Source: Kocuria sp. p3-SID1428
GTDB lineage: Bacteria; Actinomycetota; Actinomycetes; Actinomycetales; Micrococcaceae
Length of the DNA: 64,000 nucleotides
Assembly (NCBI RefSeq): GCF_025149945.1
Contig: NZ_JALXVH010000001.1
Location: forward strand, 1-64,000
Direction: 5' to 3'
Made by a program: the position numbers and the translations under genes. Shown here piece by piece: positions 39,440-51,899 of the stretch (position 1 is the stretch's first letter; every line of letters starts with the position of its first letter). The notes under the pieces were generated by a model. That model worked only from the letters and a program-made list of their open reading frames with translations, searched no databases and had not been told where the DNA came from.

Positions 39440-39472
39440 ACGGCCGGTCGGGACTGGATCCCGACCGGCCGT
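39440..39472 (-). terminator. rpoZ terminator
   Basis: Arms ACGGCCGGTCGGGA and complement with a five-base loop, 45 bases past rpoZ and 69 bases before coaBC. It separates the mihF-gmk-rpoZ unit from coaBC. Confidence 0.8.
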
Positions 39473-39516
39473 TGCGGTGCGCAGACGCGCTGCGCTGGGG
39501 ATGTGGCCCCGGTGGC

Positions 39517-39987
39517 TCAGTTCTCGGAGGGCTCGTCCGAGGGGACCTCTGCCTGCTCCTCGGCGGCCTCGGCCTCCGGGGCGGCGGCCTCGGCGCCCTG
39601 ATCCTCGGCGGACTCCGAGAACACCATGGAGGAGTCGACCTCCCCGCCCTGCTGCTCGCCGAAGTAGTCCGAGTAGAAGTCGTCGACGGCGAGCTCGCGC
39701 TCGGCGACCAGCTGGCCGTTCTCCGAGAAGCCGGCGTCGGTCACCTCCGTGGACTCGATCAGGTTCTCGTCGATCTCGCGCATGGCCACCGAGAGGCTCT
39801 TCTCGTTGGGCTGGACCTCCACCAGCGGACCCACGTACTCGAACAGGCCCTCGTGCAGCTGCGAGTAGTACGCGTTGATCTGCCGGGCGCGGCGTGCCGA
39901 GAAGATCACGAGTCCGTACTTGGAGTCGGACTTGGTGAGCAGGCGGTCGACGGGCGGATCGGTGATGCCCTGGTGCTGAGTGGACAA
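39517..39987 (-). CDS. rpoZ: DNA-directed RNA polymerase subunit omega with acidic tail
   Basis: Omega subunit that helps fold beta' and assemble RNA polymerase. The core is clear: [39 protein letters not shown], then [19 protein letters not shown]. The TTG start at 39987 has AGGAGAG eight bases upstream, better than the ATG at 40008, which lacks a ribosome site. The protein is 156 residues; related omegas are about 85-110. The extra C-terminal ~70 residues are very acidic ([18 protein letters not shown], then Glu/Ala repeats). Confidence 0.93.
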   Translation of the reverse strand: MSTQHQGITDPPVDRLLTKSDSKYGLVIFSARRARQINAYYSQLHEGLFEYVGPLVEVQPNEKSLSVAMREIDENLIESTEVTDAGFSENGQLVAERELAVDDFYSDYFGEQQGGEVDSSMVFSESAEDQGAEAAAPEAEAAEEQAEVPSDEPSEN

Positions 39988-40121
39988 GGAGTCTCTCCTG
40001 ACGGTCATTCGATAGGCAGCAGCGGGGCTGCTCTCGTCTGTGCGCGGCTACAGCCTGTGCGCGCTGTCACTGTGTGCCCAGCGCGCCGCACGAAGTCTGT
40101 CTCGGCTGCGGGTTCGCGGAC

Positions 40122-40721
40122 TCAGGCGCAGGTGCGCGGGTCGAGCCCCATGAGCTCGACGAGCCTCTGCGCAGCTTTCTCCACTCGGTCGTTGACGACG
40201 GTGTGGTCGAACTCCGGCTCCGCAGCCAGCTCCATCCTAGCGGTTTCCAGCCGCACCTGCTGTTCCTCGGGGCTCTCGGTGCCGCGCCCGGTCAGTCGAG
40301 CGACCAGCTCGTCCCAGGTAGGAGGGGCCAGGAAGACCAGCTGCGCCTCCGGCATGGACTGCCGGACCTGGCGCGCCCCCGCCAGATCGATCTCCAGCAG
40401 GACGCGGCGGCCTGCGGCCACGGCATCGAGCACCTTCTGCCGCGGAGTGCCGTAGCGGCTGCGGTTGTGAACCACGGCCCATTCGAGCATCTGGCCCTCG
40501 TCGACCATGCGCTGGAACTCGTCGTCATCGACGAAGAAGTAGTGGACGCCCTCCTGCTCGCCCGGACGGGGAGCACGGGTGGTGGCCGAGACGGAGAGCC
40601 AGACGTCCGGGCAGTGGTCCCGGATGTAGGTGGAGACCGTGCCCTTGCCGACGGCGGTGGGCCCGGCCAGCACGGTGACGTGCTCGGGGGCGATGCTCAC
40701 TCCGGTGTGCTCCTGCGGCAA
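40122..40721 (-). CDS. gmk: Guanylate kinase
   Basis: Phosphorylates GMP to GDP. 199 residues from the TTG at 40721, which has GGAGGAG five to six bases upstream; a GTG at 40700 with GGAG nine bases upstream is almost as good. [13 protein letters not shown] is the P-loop, [13 protein letters not shown] the GMP-binding loop, YFFVDDDEF and GTPRQKV follow. Sits between mihF and rpoZ, a standard actinobacterial order. Confidence 0.95.
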   Translation of the reverse strand: MPQEHTGVSIAPEHVTVLAGPTAVGKGTVSTYIRDHCPDVWLSVSATTRAPRPGEQEGVHYFFVDDDEFQRMVDEGQMLEWAVVHNRSRYGTPRQKVLDAVAAGRRVLLEIDLAGARQVRQSMPEAQLVFLAPPTWDELVARLTGRGTESPEEQQVRLETARMELAAEPEFDHTVVNDRVEKAAQRLVELMGLDPRTCA

Positions 40722-40873
40722 GGATGCTCCTCCAGCTTGCTCGAACGGCGTCCCGCGGGACGTGAGCAGCCAGGATACCGCCGTCGACGAAGGCGCCCCG
40801 CCTCCGCCGCGGATCAACGGCCAGGAGGAGAAGCGCCTTCGGGAGGCGGCCGCAGGATCAGACGGGCGCCGGC

Positions 40874-41188
40874 TCAGCGATCGAGCTGGGCGATCAGCGC
40901 ACGGCGCTGATGCACGCCCAGACCCCGCACGCGGCGGGTCTTGGCGATGCCGATGTCCTCCATGATCGCCGCGGAGCGGACCTTGCCGATGCCCGGAGCG
41001 GATTCGAGGAGGTCGGAGACCTTCATGCGGCTCAGCGCCTCATCCTCACCCGCGCGCTCCAGGATCTCGGCCACCGTGATGCTCCGATCCTTCAGCTTGG
41101 ACTTCACCTCGGCGCGCACCGCGCGAGCGGCGGTCGCCTTGTCTCGGGCCGCAGCCCGTTCCTCATCTGTCAGCTGGCGCAAAGCCAT
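40874..41188 (-). CDS. mihF: Actinobacterial integration host factor (mIHF)
   Basis: Nucleoid protein that bends DNA without sequence similarity to enterobacterial IHF. 104 residues. The N-terminal helix is [20 protein letters not shown]; the helix-two-turn-helix core contains [20 protein letters not shown], where PGIGKVRA-type residues contact DNA. The ATG at 41188 follows GGAGGAAC. Upstream of gmk, as in Mycobacterium. Confidence 0.95.
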   Translation of the reverse strand: MALRQLTDEERAAARDKATAARAVRAEVKSKLKDRSITVAEILERAGEDEALSRMKVSDLLESAPGIGKVRSAAIMEDIGIAKTRRVRGLGVHQRRALIAQLDR

Positions 41189-41270
41189 GACCGGTTCCTC
41201 CCTGTGAACAGCTGTCCTCGCGCGCCGAAGGCCCATGATCCGACCAGGATCGAGGCGACGCGTTCGCGCA

Positions 41271-41299
41271 ACTGTATGCGCATTCGTTGGAATGGTCAT
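41271..41299 (-). promoter_or_regulatory. mihF promoter (-35 ATGACC, -10 TACAGT)
   Basis: On the minus strand ATGACC (41299-41294) and TACAGT (41276-41271) are separated by exactly 17 bases, leaving a leader of about 75 bases. It is the best two-box promoter in the window. Confidence 0.55.
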
Positions 41300-41323
41300 A
41301 GCGGAGGTGGTATAGGACCTGGG

Positions 41324-41361
41324 CCGATGCCGTCGCGGAGGCTGCTCCGCGACGGCATCGG
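41324..41361 (-). terminator. Terminator of the pyrimidine operon
   Basis: Seventeen-base arms (CCGATGCCGTCGCGGAG and complement) with a four-base GCTG loop begin nine bases past pyrF. It is perfectly paired and lies ahead of the mihF promoter. Confidence 0.85.
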
Positions 41362-41369
41362 GAGTCGGT

Positions 41370-42270
41370 TCAGAGCGCGCAGAGCTGTGGGGACAGCTCG
41401 GCCTGCGCAGCGCTCACGGCCTCGCCCAGCGCCTGGGACTCAGGTCCGGCCGCGAGGATCCCGCGCGAGGAGTTGACCAGCACTCGCCCCCTGACCTGGG
41501 CGAACATTGCGCCGAGGTCACGGGCGGTCGCGCCCTGAGCTCCGTAGCCAGGGGCCAGCACCAGGCCGTCGAGCCCGGTCAGATCCACTCCCACCTGCGC
41601 GATCGCCTCTCCGGTGGTCGCTCCGACGACGAGTCCGTGCGGTCCCGTAACGAAGCGGTCATAATGCGCGTCCTCCCCGGGCATGACCTGCGTCGATGCT
41701 GAGACCACCCCCGCATTGCGCTGGGAGACGGCTTCGGCTACCGCCGCGGCCACGGACTGCGCCCCGCCCCGGTGCTGCACCGAGGCCCCTTCCGGATTGG
41801 AGGTCAGGGCCAGCACGAACGTGCCGCGGCCCGTGGCCTCGGCCAGCTCGAAGGCCGGCTCCAGCGCACCGGCGCCCAGATAGGGGCTCAGCGTCACGGC
41901 ATCGGCGCGCAGCGAGGACTCCTCGGCCAGCCAGGTTCTGGCGTAGGCCTGCATGGTCGAGCCGATGTCTCCGCGCTTGGCATCAGCGATCGAGAGGATC
42001 CCTGCCTGGCGGCAGGCCTCGAGGGTCTGCTCCAGCACCGCCATGCCGGCGGAGCCGTAGGCCTCGTACCAGGCGACCTGCGGCTTGATCGCGGCCACCT
42101 GCCCCTCGAGCGCCTCCACGACGCCCCGTGAGAAGCGCAGCAGTCCCGCCGGGGACTGGGGCAGGCCCCAGGCCTCCAGCAGTGCGGGATGGGCATCGAT
42201 CCCGACGCACAGCGGACCGTGCTCGGCGATGGCCGCCGCCGCCCGGGTGCCGAAGCTCGGCCGCACCGAC

Positions 42271-42278
<8 letters not shown>
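41370..42278 (-). CDS. pyrF: Orotidine-5'-phosphate decarboxylase, type 2
   Basis: Last step to UMP. 302 residues. [11 protein letters not shown] (about 98-108) is the catalytic DxKxxD element, [11 protein letters not shown] the N-terminal substrate loop, and [10 protein letters not shown] the phosphate site. Length and motif spacing fit the longer type 2 (mycobacterial) enzymes. The GTG start lies inside the end of carB (eight-base overlap). Confidence 0.95.
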
Positions 42279-45605
<3,327 letters not shown>

Positions 45606-45606
<1 letters not shown>

Positions 45607-46859
45607 CAGTTCTGGGCCTCCTGGCTGGGGTTGTGCGTGGTGGTCTGCTCGGCGATGTCCGCGCCGGCGACGACGGCCTCGGCCTGCGCGCCGCCCCTGA
45701 AGGGCTCACGGGTGCGCAGCATCTTGACGAAGCGGTCGAAGAGGTAGGCGGCGTCATGCGGACCGGCCGCCGCCTCGGGGTGGTACTGGACGGAGAAGGC
45801 GGGGATGTCCAGGCAGTTCAGGCCCTCGACCACCTGGTCGTTGAGCCCGATGTGGCTGACCTCCACTCGCCCGAAGCCGCCGGCGGGCGCCTCGACGGGC
45901 CCGTCGAGCGGGGCGTCGACGGCGAAGCCGTGGTTCTGCGCGGTGATCTCCACCTTGCCGGTGCGGCGGTCCAGCACGGGCTGGTTGATGCCGCGGTGGC
46001 CGAAGGGCAGCTTGTAGGTCCCGAAGCCCAGGGCCCGGCCCAGCAGCTGGTTGCCGAAGCAGATCCCGAAGAAAGGGATGCCCGAGCGCAGGACCTCGCG
46101 CAGGACCTCGATCTGGGCCTCGGCGGTCTCCGGATCGCCGGGACCGTTCGAGATGAACACGCCATCGGCGCCCAGCTCGCGGATCTGCTCAGCGGTCGTG
46201 GCCGCCGGCAGCACGTGCACGCGCAGGCCCCGCTCGGCCATCCGCCGAGGCGTCATGGACTTGATCCCCAGATCGATCGCGGCCACCTGGCCGATGACCT
46301 CGTCGTCCCAGCCGTGATCGGCCGGTTCGACCGTGTAGGCCTGCTCGGTCGTCACGGTCTCGGCCAGGCGCTGACCGGCCATCGACGGCTGCTCGCGGAC
46401 CTGGGCGATCAGCTCGTCGACGGGGCGCGAGCCCAGGGCCTCGCCCGAGAAGATCCCGGCGCGCATGGCCCCGGCGCTGCGCAGGTGGCGCGTCACCGCG
46501 CGGGTGTCGATGTCGCGGATGCTCACGATGCCCTGCTCGGCGAGCAGCTCGTCGAGGGTCTTCTCGTTGCGCCAGTTCGAGGCCACGCGGGCGGCGTCGC
46601 GGGCTGCGTAGCCTGCGACCCACACGCGGCGGGACTCGTCGTCCTGCGCGTTCGTGCCCGTGTTGCCCACGTGCGGTGCGGTCATGACCACGATCTGGCC
46701 CGCGTACGACGGGTCCGTCAGGGTCTCCTGGTAGCCGGTCATGCCGGTCGAGAACACGGCCTCGCCGAGGGTGCGCCCCTCGGCGCCCCAGGCGCTGCCG
46801 CGGAAGGTGCGCCCGTCCTCCAGCACGAGGATCGCGGGGGTCGGTGATAGTGCGCTCAC
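45606..46859 (-). CDS. carA: Carbamoyl-phosphate synthase small chain
   Basis: Glutamine amidotransferase subunit that feeds ammonia to CarB. 417 residues. [17 protein letters not shown] starts the protein; the class I triad is visible: [12 protein letters not shown] (nucleophile Cys) and VQYHPEA with the downstream acidic residue. The GTG at 46859 follows AGGAGACC; it overlaps the upstream membrane-protein gene by four bases. Confidence 0.97.
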
Positions 46860-47416
46860 GAAGCGGTCTCCTGGTTCTGCGATGCGGATGCGGCGCCTTC
46901 GCGGGGCGTCGCGGAAGTCTGTGCGGTGCTGTAGGCGGCCAGCGCCTCGAGCAGCCGGGGGCGGTCCTCGGAGCGCTGCGGCCGGAAGCCGGTGTCCACC
47001 GGCTCGCCCTCGTAGTCCCAGGTCACCATGACGAGTCCGCCGGGCTCGACGAACTTGCCGATCATGCCCGAGCCCGTGCCGCAGTCGGCGACGGCCCGTG
47101 CTGCGATCCACACGGGCTGAGCACCCGTGCGATCCATGAGCAGCCCGTCCTCGTAGAGCAGGACCCGCGCTCGGGTGCGCACACCCAGGCCGTGGCCGAC
47201 CAGCCGGTCCATCGTGTTGCCGTGGCGCGTGGTGGCCACGTACATGCCGTCCACGTGACCGATCGATTCCCGCTGCTCGATGTCAGCGGGCAGCACGGGC
47301 AGCGGGGCCCGGGACTCGTCGCGGCGACGACGACGCCGCCAGGCCAGCGCGGCCGGCACCAGGACCACGATGATCACGGCCAGGCCCCACAGGGCGGTCT
47401 GGAGCCTGTAGTCCAT
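46856..47416 (-). CDS. Membrane protein of the pyr operon (Rv1382-like)
   Basis: A 186-residue single-pass membrane protein: [19 protein letters not shown] (residues 8-26), an Arg cluster, then a soluble domain that may be PH-like ([36 protein letters not shown]). The same position between pyrC and carA is filled in Mycobacterium tuberculosis by Rv1382, a conserved membrane protein. Synteny and coupling (five bases after pyrC, four-base overlap with carA) suggest a link to pyrimidine enzymes, for example membrane tethering. Function unknown. Confidence 0.75.
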   Translation of the reverse strand: MDYRLQTALWGLAVIIVVLVPAALAWRRRRRRDESRAPLPVLPADIEQRESIGHVDGMYVATTRHGNTMDRLVGHGLGVRTRARVLLYEDGLLMDRTGAQPVWIAARAVADCGTGSGMIGKFVEPGGLVMVTWDYEGEPVDTGFRPQRSEDRPRLLEALAAYSTAQTSATPREGAASASQNQETAS

Positions 47417-47421
47417 GCCGC

Positions 47422-48792
47422 TCACCGCCCCTGGTACGGGCCGCCGACGGTGCGGGCGGCATCGGGGTGCGGGCTGGAGAGCCGGCCCTCGAGCACGACG
47501 GGGTGCCCGCGCAGCAGGGTCGCGCGCACAGCGCCCGGCAGCCTCAGTCCGCGGTAGGGGCTGTTGCGGCCCTTGCTGGCGTGGGCCTCGGGGTCGACGA
47601 CGGTCTCGGCGGCCGGGTCGAAGAGCACGATGTTGGCGGGCTCGCCCTCGGCCAGGGGCCGACCCTGCTCCCCCAGCCCGCCGATGCGCGCCGGCGTCTC
47701 GGAGAGCACCCGGGCCACGTCCGCCCAGGTGAGCAGCCCGGTGTCCACGAGAGTGTGCTGGGCGATCGACAGGGCGGTCTCCAGCCCGGTCATGCCGTGG
47801 GCGGCACCGGACCACTCGCATTCCTTGTCCTGGCGCGGGTGCGGGGCGTGGTCGGTGCCGATGACATCGATCGTGCCGTCGGCGACGGCCTGGCGCACGG
47901 CCTGAACGTCCTCCTCGGTGCGCAGCGGCGGGTTGACCTTGTAGACGGGATCGAAGGTGCGCACGAGCTCGTCGGTGAGCAGCAGGTGGTGCGGGGTCAC
48001 TTCCGCGGTGACCTCGATCCCGCGCTCCTTGGCCCAGCGCACGAGCTCGACCGAGCCCTTGGTGGACAGGTGGCAGATGTGCAGGCGCGAGCCCACGTGC
48101 TGGGCGAGCAGGACGTCGCGGGCGATGATCGCCTCCTCGGCGACCGCCGGCCAGCCGGCCAGGCCCAGATCCGCCGAGACGGAGCCCTCGTTCATCTGGG
48201 CGTCCTCGGTCAGGCGCGGGTCCTGGGCGTGCTGGGCGACGACGCCGCCGAAGGTCTTGACGTACTCCAGGGCCCGGCGCATCAGCAGCGGGTCGTGGAC
48301 GCACTTGCCGTCATCCGAGAAGACGCGCACGGCCGCACGGGACTCAGCCATGGCGCCGATCTCGGAGAGCTGCCCGCCGCCCAGCCCGACGGTCACCGCG
48401 CCGATGGGCTGGACCTGCGCCCAGCCGGCGTCGCGGCCCAGGCCCCAGACCTGCTCGACCACTCCGGCGGTGTCGGCCACCGGATCCGAGTTGGCCATGG
48501 CGAAGACCGCGGTGAAGCCGCCGAGGGCCGCCGCGCGCGTGCCGGTCTCCACGGTCTCGGCGTCCTCGCGGCCCGGCTCGCGCAAGTGGGTGTGGATGTC
48601 CACCAGGCCGGGCAGGGCGATCAGGCCCTCCGCCTCGATCACCCGGGCGTCGGGGTCCTCGAGGCCCTCGCCGATGCGCTCGATGCGGCCCTCGGCCACG
48701 AGCAGATCGGCCGTGTACTCGCCCAGCAGGCAGGCGCCGCGGATCAGCCAGCGCTGCGCGCCGGTCGCGGACGGGTCGTGGGCGGGGCTCAT
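47422..48792 (-). CDS. pyrC: Dihydroorotase
   Basis: Cyclises carbamoyl aspartate to dihydroorotate. 456 residues, class I amidohydrolase. [13 protein letters not shown] (about 63-75) gives the first two zinc histidines; [12 protein letters not shown] and GTDHAPHP give the later His and Asp ligands. The ATG overlaps the pyrB stop by four bases. Confidence 0.96.
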   Translation of the reverse strand: MSPAHDPSATGAQRWLIRGACLLGEYTADLLVAEGRIERIGEGLEDPDARVIEAEGLIALPGLVDIHTHLREPGREDAETVETGTRAAALGGFTAVFAMANSDPVADTAGVVEQVWGLGRDAGWAQVQPIGAVTVGLGGGQLSEIGAMAESRAAVRVFSDDGKCVHDPLLMRRALEYVKTFGGVVAQHAQDPRLTEDAQMNEGSVSADLGLAGWPAVAEEAIIARDVLLAQHVGSRLHICHLSTKGSVELVRWAKERGIEVTAEVTPHHLLLTDELVRTFDPVYKVNPPLRTEEDVQAVRQAVADGTIDVIGTDHAPHPRQDKECEWSGAAHGMTGLETALSIAQHTLVDTGLLTWADVARVLSETPARIGGLGEQGRPLAEGEPANIVLFDPAAETVVDPEAHASKGRNSPYRGLRLPGAVRATLLRGHPVVLEGRLSSPHPDAARTVGGPYQGR

Positions 48793-49790
48793 CGGTTCTC
48801 CTCGGGGCTGAAGGGATCGCTGCCGGCGGTCTCGTCCTCGCCGGTCAGCAGCAGGTACAGGCAGGCCATCCGCACCGAGACGCCGTTGGCGACCTGCCGC
48901 AGCACGGTCGAGCGCGGCGAGTCGGCGGCCTCGGAGGAGATCTCCAGGCCGCGGTTCATGGGACCGGGGTGCATGATCGCGGTCTCCAGCCCGGAGTCGT
49001 CCAGCAGCTGCAGGCGCTCGTGCGTGAGGCCCCAGGTGCGGGCGTACTCGGCCTCGGACGGGAAGAACGCGGCGTGCATGCGCTCTCGCTGCACGCGCAG
49101 CATCATCACGGCGTCCGGGCCCTCGGCCAGGGCCTCGTCCAGGTCGAAGCGCACCTCGACCGGCCAGTGCTGCACGCCCACCGGGACCAGCGTGGGAGGG
49201 GCCACCAGGGTCACGCGAGCCCCCAGCGTGGACAGCAGCCACATGTTGGAGCGCACCACGCGCGAATGCAGGACATCGCCCACGATCACCACGTGCGTGC
49301 CCTCGAGGTCGGTGCCCGTGGGGTCCACCCCAGCCAGGCGCGCGCGGTGCTGGCGCAGTGTCATGGCATCGAGCAGGGCCTGTGTGGGGTGCTCGTGCTT
49401 GCCGTCGCCGGCGTTGAGCACGGCAGCATCGATCCACCCGGCGGTCGCCAGCTGCTGCGGTGCGCCCGAGGCACCGTGGCGGATCACGACGGCATCGGCG
49501 TTCATGGCCATCAGGGTCTGGGCGGTGTCCTTCAGGGACTCTCCCTTGGAGACCGAGGATCCCTTGGGCGAGAAGTTCAGCACGTCCGCGGAGAGGCGCT
49601 TGGCGGCCGTCTCGAAGGAGATCCGCGTGCGCGTGGAGTCCTCGAAGAACAGGTTCACGACGGTGCGTCCGCGCAGAGCGGGCAGCTTGCGCACGGACTG
49701 CTGCCCCAGCTCTCCCATGCGCTCGGCGGTGTCGAGGATCTGCAGCGCCTCGGCGCGGGTCATCTCCCGAGTGCTCAGCAGGTGCTTCAT
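48789..49790 (-). CDS. pyrB: Aspartate carbamoyltransferase
   Basis: Joins carbamoyl phosphate to aspartate. 333 residues. [13 protein letters not shown] (about 48-60) is the carbamoyl-phosphate loop; HPTQALLD and MHPGPMNRG are the other active-site motifs. No regulatory PyrI chain is present. Overlaps pyrR and pyrC by four bases each. Confidence 0.96.
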   Translation of the reverse strand: MKHLLSTREMTRAEALQILDTAERMGELGQQSVRKLPALRGRTVVNLFFEDSTRTRISFETAAKRLSADVLNFSPKGSSVSKGESLKDTAQTLMAMNADAVVIRHGASGAPQQLATAGWIDAAVLNAGDGKHEHPTQALLDAMTLRQHRARLAGVDPTGTDLEGTHVVIVGDVLHSRVVRSNMWLLSTLGARVTLVAPPTLVPVGVQHWPVEVRFDLDEALAEGPDAVMMLRVQRERMHAAFFPSEAEYARTWGLTHERLQLLDDSGLETAIMHPGPMNRGLEISSEAADSPRSTVLRQVANGVSVRMACLYLLLTGEDETAGSDPFSPEENR

Positions 49791-50413
49791 CCCTCGATCA
49801 CCACCTGGTCGGTCTCCTGCGCGCTCGCCTCGGCGCTTCCGTCGATCTCGGACAGCCGCACGCGGACCCGCTCCTGGGAGGAGGTGGGGAGGTTCTTGCC
49901 GACGAAGTCGGCGCGGATCGGCAGCTGGCGGTGGCCGCGGTCGACCAGCACCGCCAGCCGCACGATCTCCGGTCGGCCCAGCTCCGTGAGGGCGTCCAGG
50001 GCCGCACGGATGGTGCGACCGGAGTAGAGGACGTCGTCCACCAGGACCACGGTGCGGCCGTCGATGCCGGCCTCGGGCAGGCGGGTGGGCCAGGGGACGC
50101 GCGAGCCGGAGGTGCGCAGGTCGTCGCGGTACATGGTGACGTCGAGCTGGCCGAGGGAGGTCTGCGGATCGAAGTCGTCGAACTGGGCGATCTTGGCCGC
50201 CAGTCGCTGCGCCAGCGGATAGCCGCGGCGCGGGATGCCCATGAGCACCAGGCTCTCAGCGCCCCGGTTGGACTCCAGGATCTCGTGGGCGATGCGCGTC
50301 AGCGCCCTGTCGATGTCGGCCGGAGCCAGGATCCGCCGTGCGCCCGGGGCGCCGCCGTCCTGCTCGCGGCCAGATCTGTGCGTCGCCGTCTCTGGGAGAG
50401 TCTCCTCTGCCAC
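49787..50413 (-). CDS. pyrR: Pyrimidine operon regulator PyrR
   Basis: RNA-binding regulator and weak uracil phosphoribosyltransferase. 208 residues. The PRPP loop is [14 protein letters not shown] (about 110-123); [20 protein letters not shown] is the usual N-terminus, here preceded by a 25-residue polar extension. The GTG at 50413 has AAGGAGG ideally placed. A PyrR-binding hairpin in its own leader sequesters this site, so it should repress its own translation and that of the coupled genes. Confidence 0.95.
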   Translation of the reverse strand: MAEETLPETATHRSGREQDGGAPGARRILAPADIDRALTRIAHEILESNRGAESLVLMGIPRRGYPLAQRLAAKIAQFDDFDPQTSLGQLDVTMYRDDLRTSGSRVPWPTRLPEAGIDGRTVVLVDDVLYSGRTIRAALDALTELGRPEIVRLAVLVDRGHRQLPIRADFVGKNLPTSSQERVRVRLSEIDGSAEASAQETDQVVIEG

Positions 50414-50423
50414 GGTGCCGCCT

Positions 50424-50454
50424 CCTTCCCCGCCTCTCCGGACGGACTTAAAGG
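50424..50454 (-). promoter_or_regulatory. PyrR-binding hairpin in the pyrR leader
   Basis: The minus strand reads UCCGGAGAGGC in the loop, one base from the Bacillus PyrR loop UCCAGAGAGGC. Outer arms CCUU (50454-50451) and AAGG (50427-50424) pair. The AAGG arm is part of the pyrR Shine-Dalgarno AAGGAGG. PyrR bound with UMP would hold the ribosome site closed, as described for translational repression in Mycobacterium smegmatis. Confidence 0.75.
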
Positions 50455-50471
50455 GTGCTGTGCCGAGGGCA

Positions 50472-50480
50472 ACCCTAGCA
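50472..50480 (-). promoter_or_regulatory. pyrR operon promoter (extended -10)
   Basis: TGCTAGGGT on the minus strand matches TGnTAnnnT. The transcript would start near 50465, just before the PyrR hairpin. No good -35 is seen. Confidence 0.5.
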
Positions 50481-50549
50481 CCGGGCCCCTGTCCTCCCGA
50501 CGAGCGCCGTCTGCGCAGCAGCATCCCTGAGCCTGGGGCCCGCATGCGA

Positions 50550-50583
50550 CAGCGCGCACCGGTGCGATCACCGGTGCGCGCTG
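50550..50583 (-). terminator. efp-nusB terminator
   Basis: Fifteen-base perfect arms (CAGCGCGCACCGGTG and complement) with a four-base loop, 22 bases past nusB and upstream of the pyrR promoter. No T-run. Confidence 0.8.
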
Positions 50584-50605
50584 TGCGCAGCTGCCGAGAT
50601 GACCT

Positions 50606-51229
50606 TCACGCCGCCCCGGGGCCTCCCGCAGGCTCGGCCGATTCCTCGGCGGACTCGCCGGAGGAGACAGTGTCATCCGAGCTGGGCGCCAGAACCTGCG
50701 CGCCGTCCAGCTCCGGCTCGTCGAAATCGGGCAGGGCCACGCCCTGCTCCTGCTCAGCGGACTCGGCCAGGACCTGCGCCACCGTGGGCTGGTCTCCGGC
50801 CTGCGGATCCGCCTGCTGGGCCGCCAGCAGCGTGGGCTTGATCTTCTGCAGGCGCCCGAGCAGGCCGTTGACGAAGCCCGGGGAGTCATCGGTCGACAGC
50901 TCGCGGGCCAGCCCCACGGCCTCGGCCACGGCCACGGCATCCGGGACGTCGTCGTTGTAGAGCAGCTCCCATGCCCCCACGCGCAGCAGCGTGCGGTCCA
51001 CTGCCGGCATGCGCTCCAGCGTCCAGCCGCGCGACCAGGTCTGCACGGCCTCGTCGATCTCCGGGCGGCGCAGCAGCACCCCGCGGATGATCTCCTCCGT
51101 GTAGGCGCCGAGCTGCTTGTCGTCGTGGGCTCGGCGCCGCGTCATGACCTCCAGGGCGGGCTCACCGCGCTGCTCGGCCTCGAAGAGGACCTCGACGGCC
51201 CGGGTGCGGGCCCTTCCGCGTGCGCTCAT
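50606..51229 (-). CDS. nusB: Transcription antitermination factor NusB with acidic tail
   Basis: Forms the boxA-binding complex with S10 for rRNA antitermination. 207 residues; NusB is usually about 135-150. The core is [20 protein letters not shown], then [20 protein letters not shown] and [13 protein letters not shown], complete by about residue 135. The last ~70 residues are acidic and disordered-looking ([19 protein letters not shown]). The ATG overlaps the efp stop by four bases. Confidence 0.93.
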   Translation of the reverse strand: MSARGRARTRAVEVLFEAEQRGEPALEVMTRRRAHDDKQLGAYTEEIIRGVLLRRPEIDEAVQTWSRGWTLERMPAVDRTLLRVGAWELLYNDDVPDAVAVAEAVGLARELSTDDSPGFVNGLLGRLQKIKPTLLAAQQADPQAGDQPTVAQVLAESAEQEQGVALPDFDEPELDGAQVLAPSSDDTVSSGESAEESAEPAGGPGAA

Positions 51230-51789
51230 TCGGAGACGCGGCCCAGGTAGTCGCCCGTGCGGGTGTCGACCTTGACGCGCGTGCCCGCCTCGACGAACAG
51301 GGGAACCTGGATCTGGTAGCCGGTCTCGACCGTGGCGGGCTTGGTGCCGCCGGTGGAACGGTCGCCCTGCAGGCCCGGAGCCGACTCCGTGATCTCGAGC
51401 ACGACCGACGGCGGCAGCTCGATGTACAGGGGCGTGCCCTCGTGGAAGGCGATGGTGGCGTTCGAGGCCTCGAGCATGAAGTTCTCGGCGTCGCCGACCA
51501 CCGAGGCCGGGACCAGGACCTGGTCGTAGGTGTCGTTGTCCATGAAGACGAAGTCGTCGCCGTCCTTGTACAGGTACTGGTACTCGGAGCGATCGACCGT
51601 GGCGGTGTCCACCTTGGCGCCGGCGTTGAAGGTCTTGTCGACGACCTTGCCGGAGGTGATGTTGCGCATCTTGGTGCGCACGAACGCCCCGCCCTTGCCC
51701 GGCTTGACGTGCTGGAACTCGATGACGCTCCAAAGATTGCCGTCGATCTTCAGGACGGTGCCGTTCTTGATGTCGTTCGAGGTGGCCAT
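51226..51789 (-). CDS. efp: Elongation factor P
   Basis: Relieves ribosome stalling at polyproline. 187 residues, tRNA-shaped three-domain protein. The tip loop [10 protein letters not shown] (Lys at about 32) is the contact residue, as in unmodified or differently modified actinobacterial EF-P. The C-terminus [10 protein letters not shown] is typical. Starts the efp-nusB unit after its own promoter. Confidence 0.97.
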   Translation of the reverse strand: MATSNDIKNGTVLKIDGNLWSVIEFQHVKPGKGGAFVRTKMRNITSGKVVDKTFNAGAKVDTATVDRSEYQYLYKDGDDFVFMDNDTYDQVLVPASVVGDAENFMLEASNATIAFHEGTPLYIELPPSVVLEITESAPGLQGDRSTGGTKPATVETGYQIQVPLFVEAGTRVKVDTRTGDYLGRVSE

Positions 51790-51846
51790 GCTCTCTCTCT
51801 CGTCGCCTGGGCGTCCGGCACTGCGGACGCGTGCGGATCGCGGATC

Positions 51847-51855
51847 ATCCTAGCA
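51847..51855 (-). promoter_or_regulatory. efp promoter (extended -10)
   Basis: TGCTAGGAT on the minus strand, about 58 bases before efp and immediately after the aroB terminator. The -35 is weak. Confidence 0.5.
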
Positions 51856-51858
51856 AGG

Positions 51859-51889
51859 GCGGGACCTGCCCCGGTGGCGCAGGCCCCGC
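51859..51889 (-). terminator. aroB terminator
   Basis: On the minus strand GCGGGGCCTGC pairs with GCAGGTCCCGC (one G-T) across a nine-base loop, ten bases past aroB. Confidence 0.65.
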
Positions 51890-51899
51890 CAGGGGCGGC

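Noticed and set aside
47467..49989. Plus-strand open frame of about 840 codons opposite pyrC-pyrB
   Set aside because: Antisense shadow; no ribosome site, no recognisable domain, and conserved genes on the minus strand.
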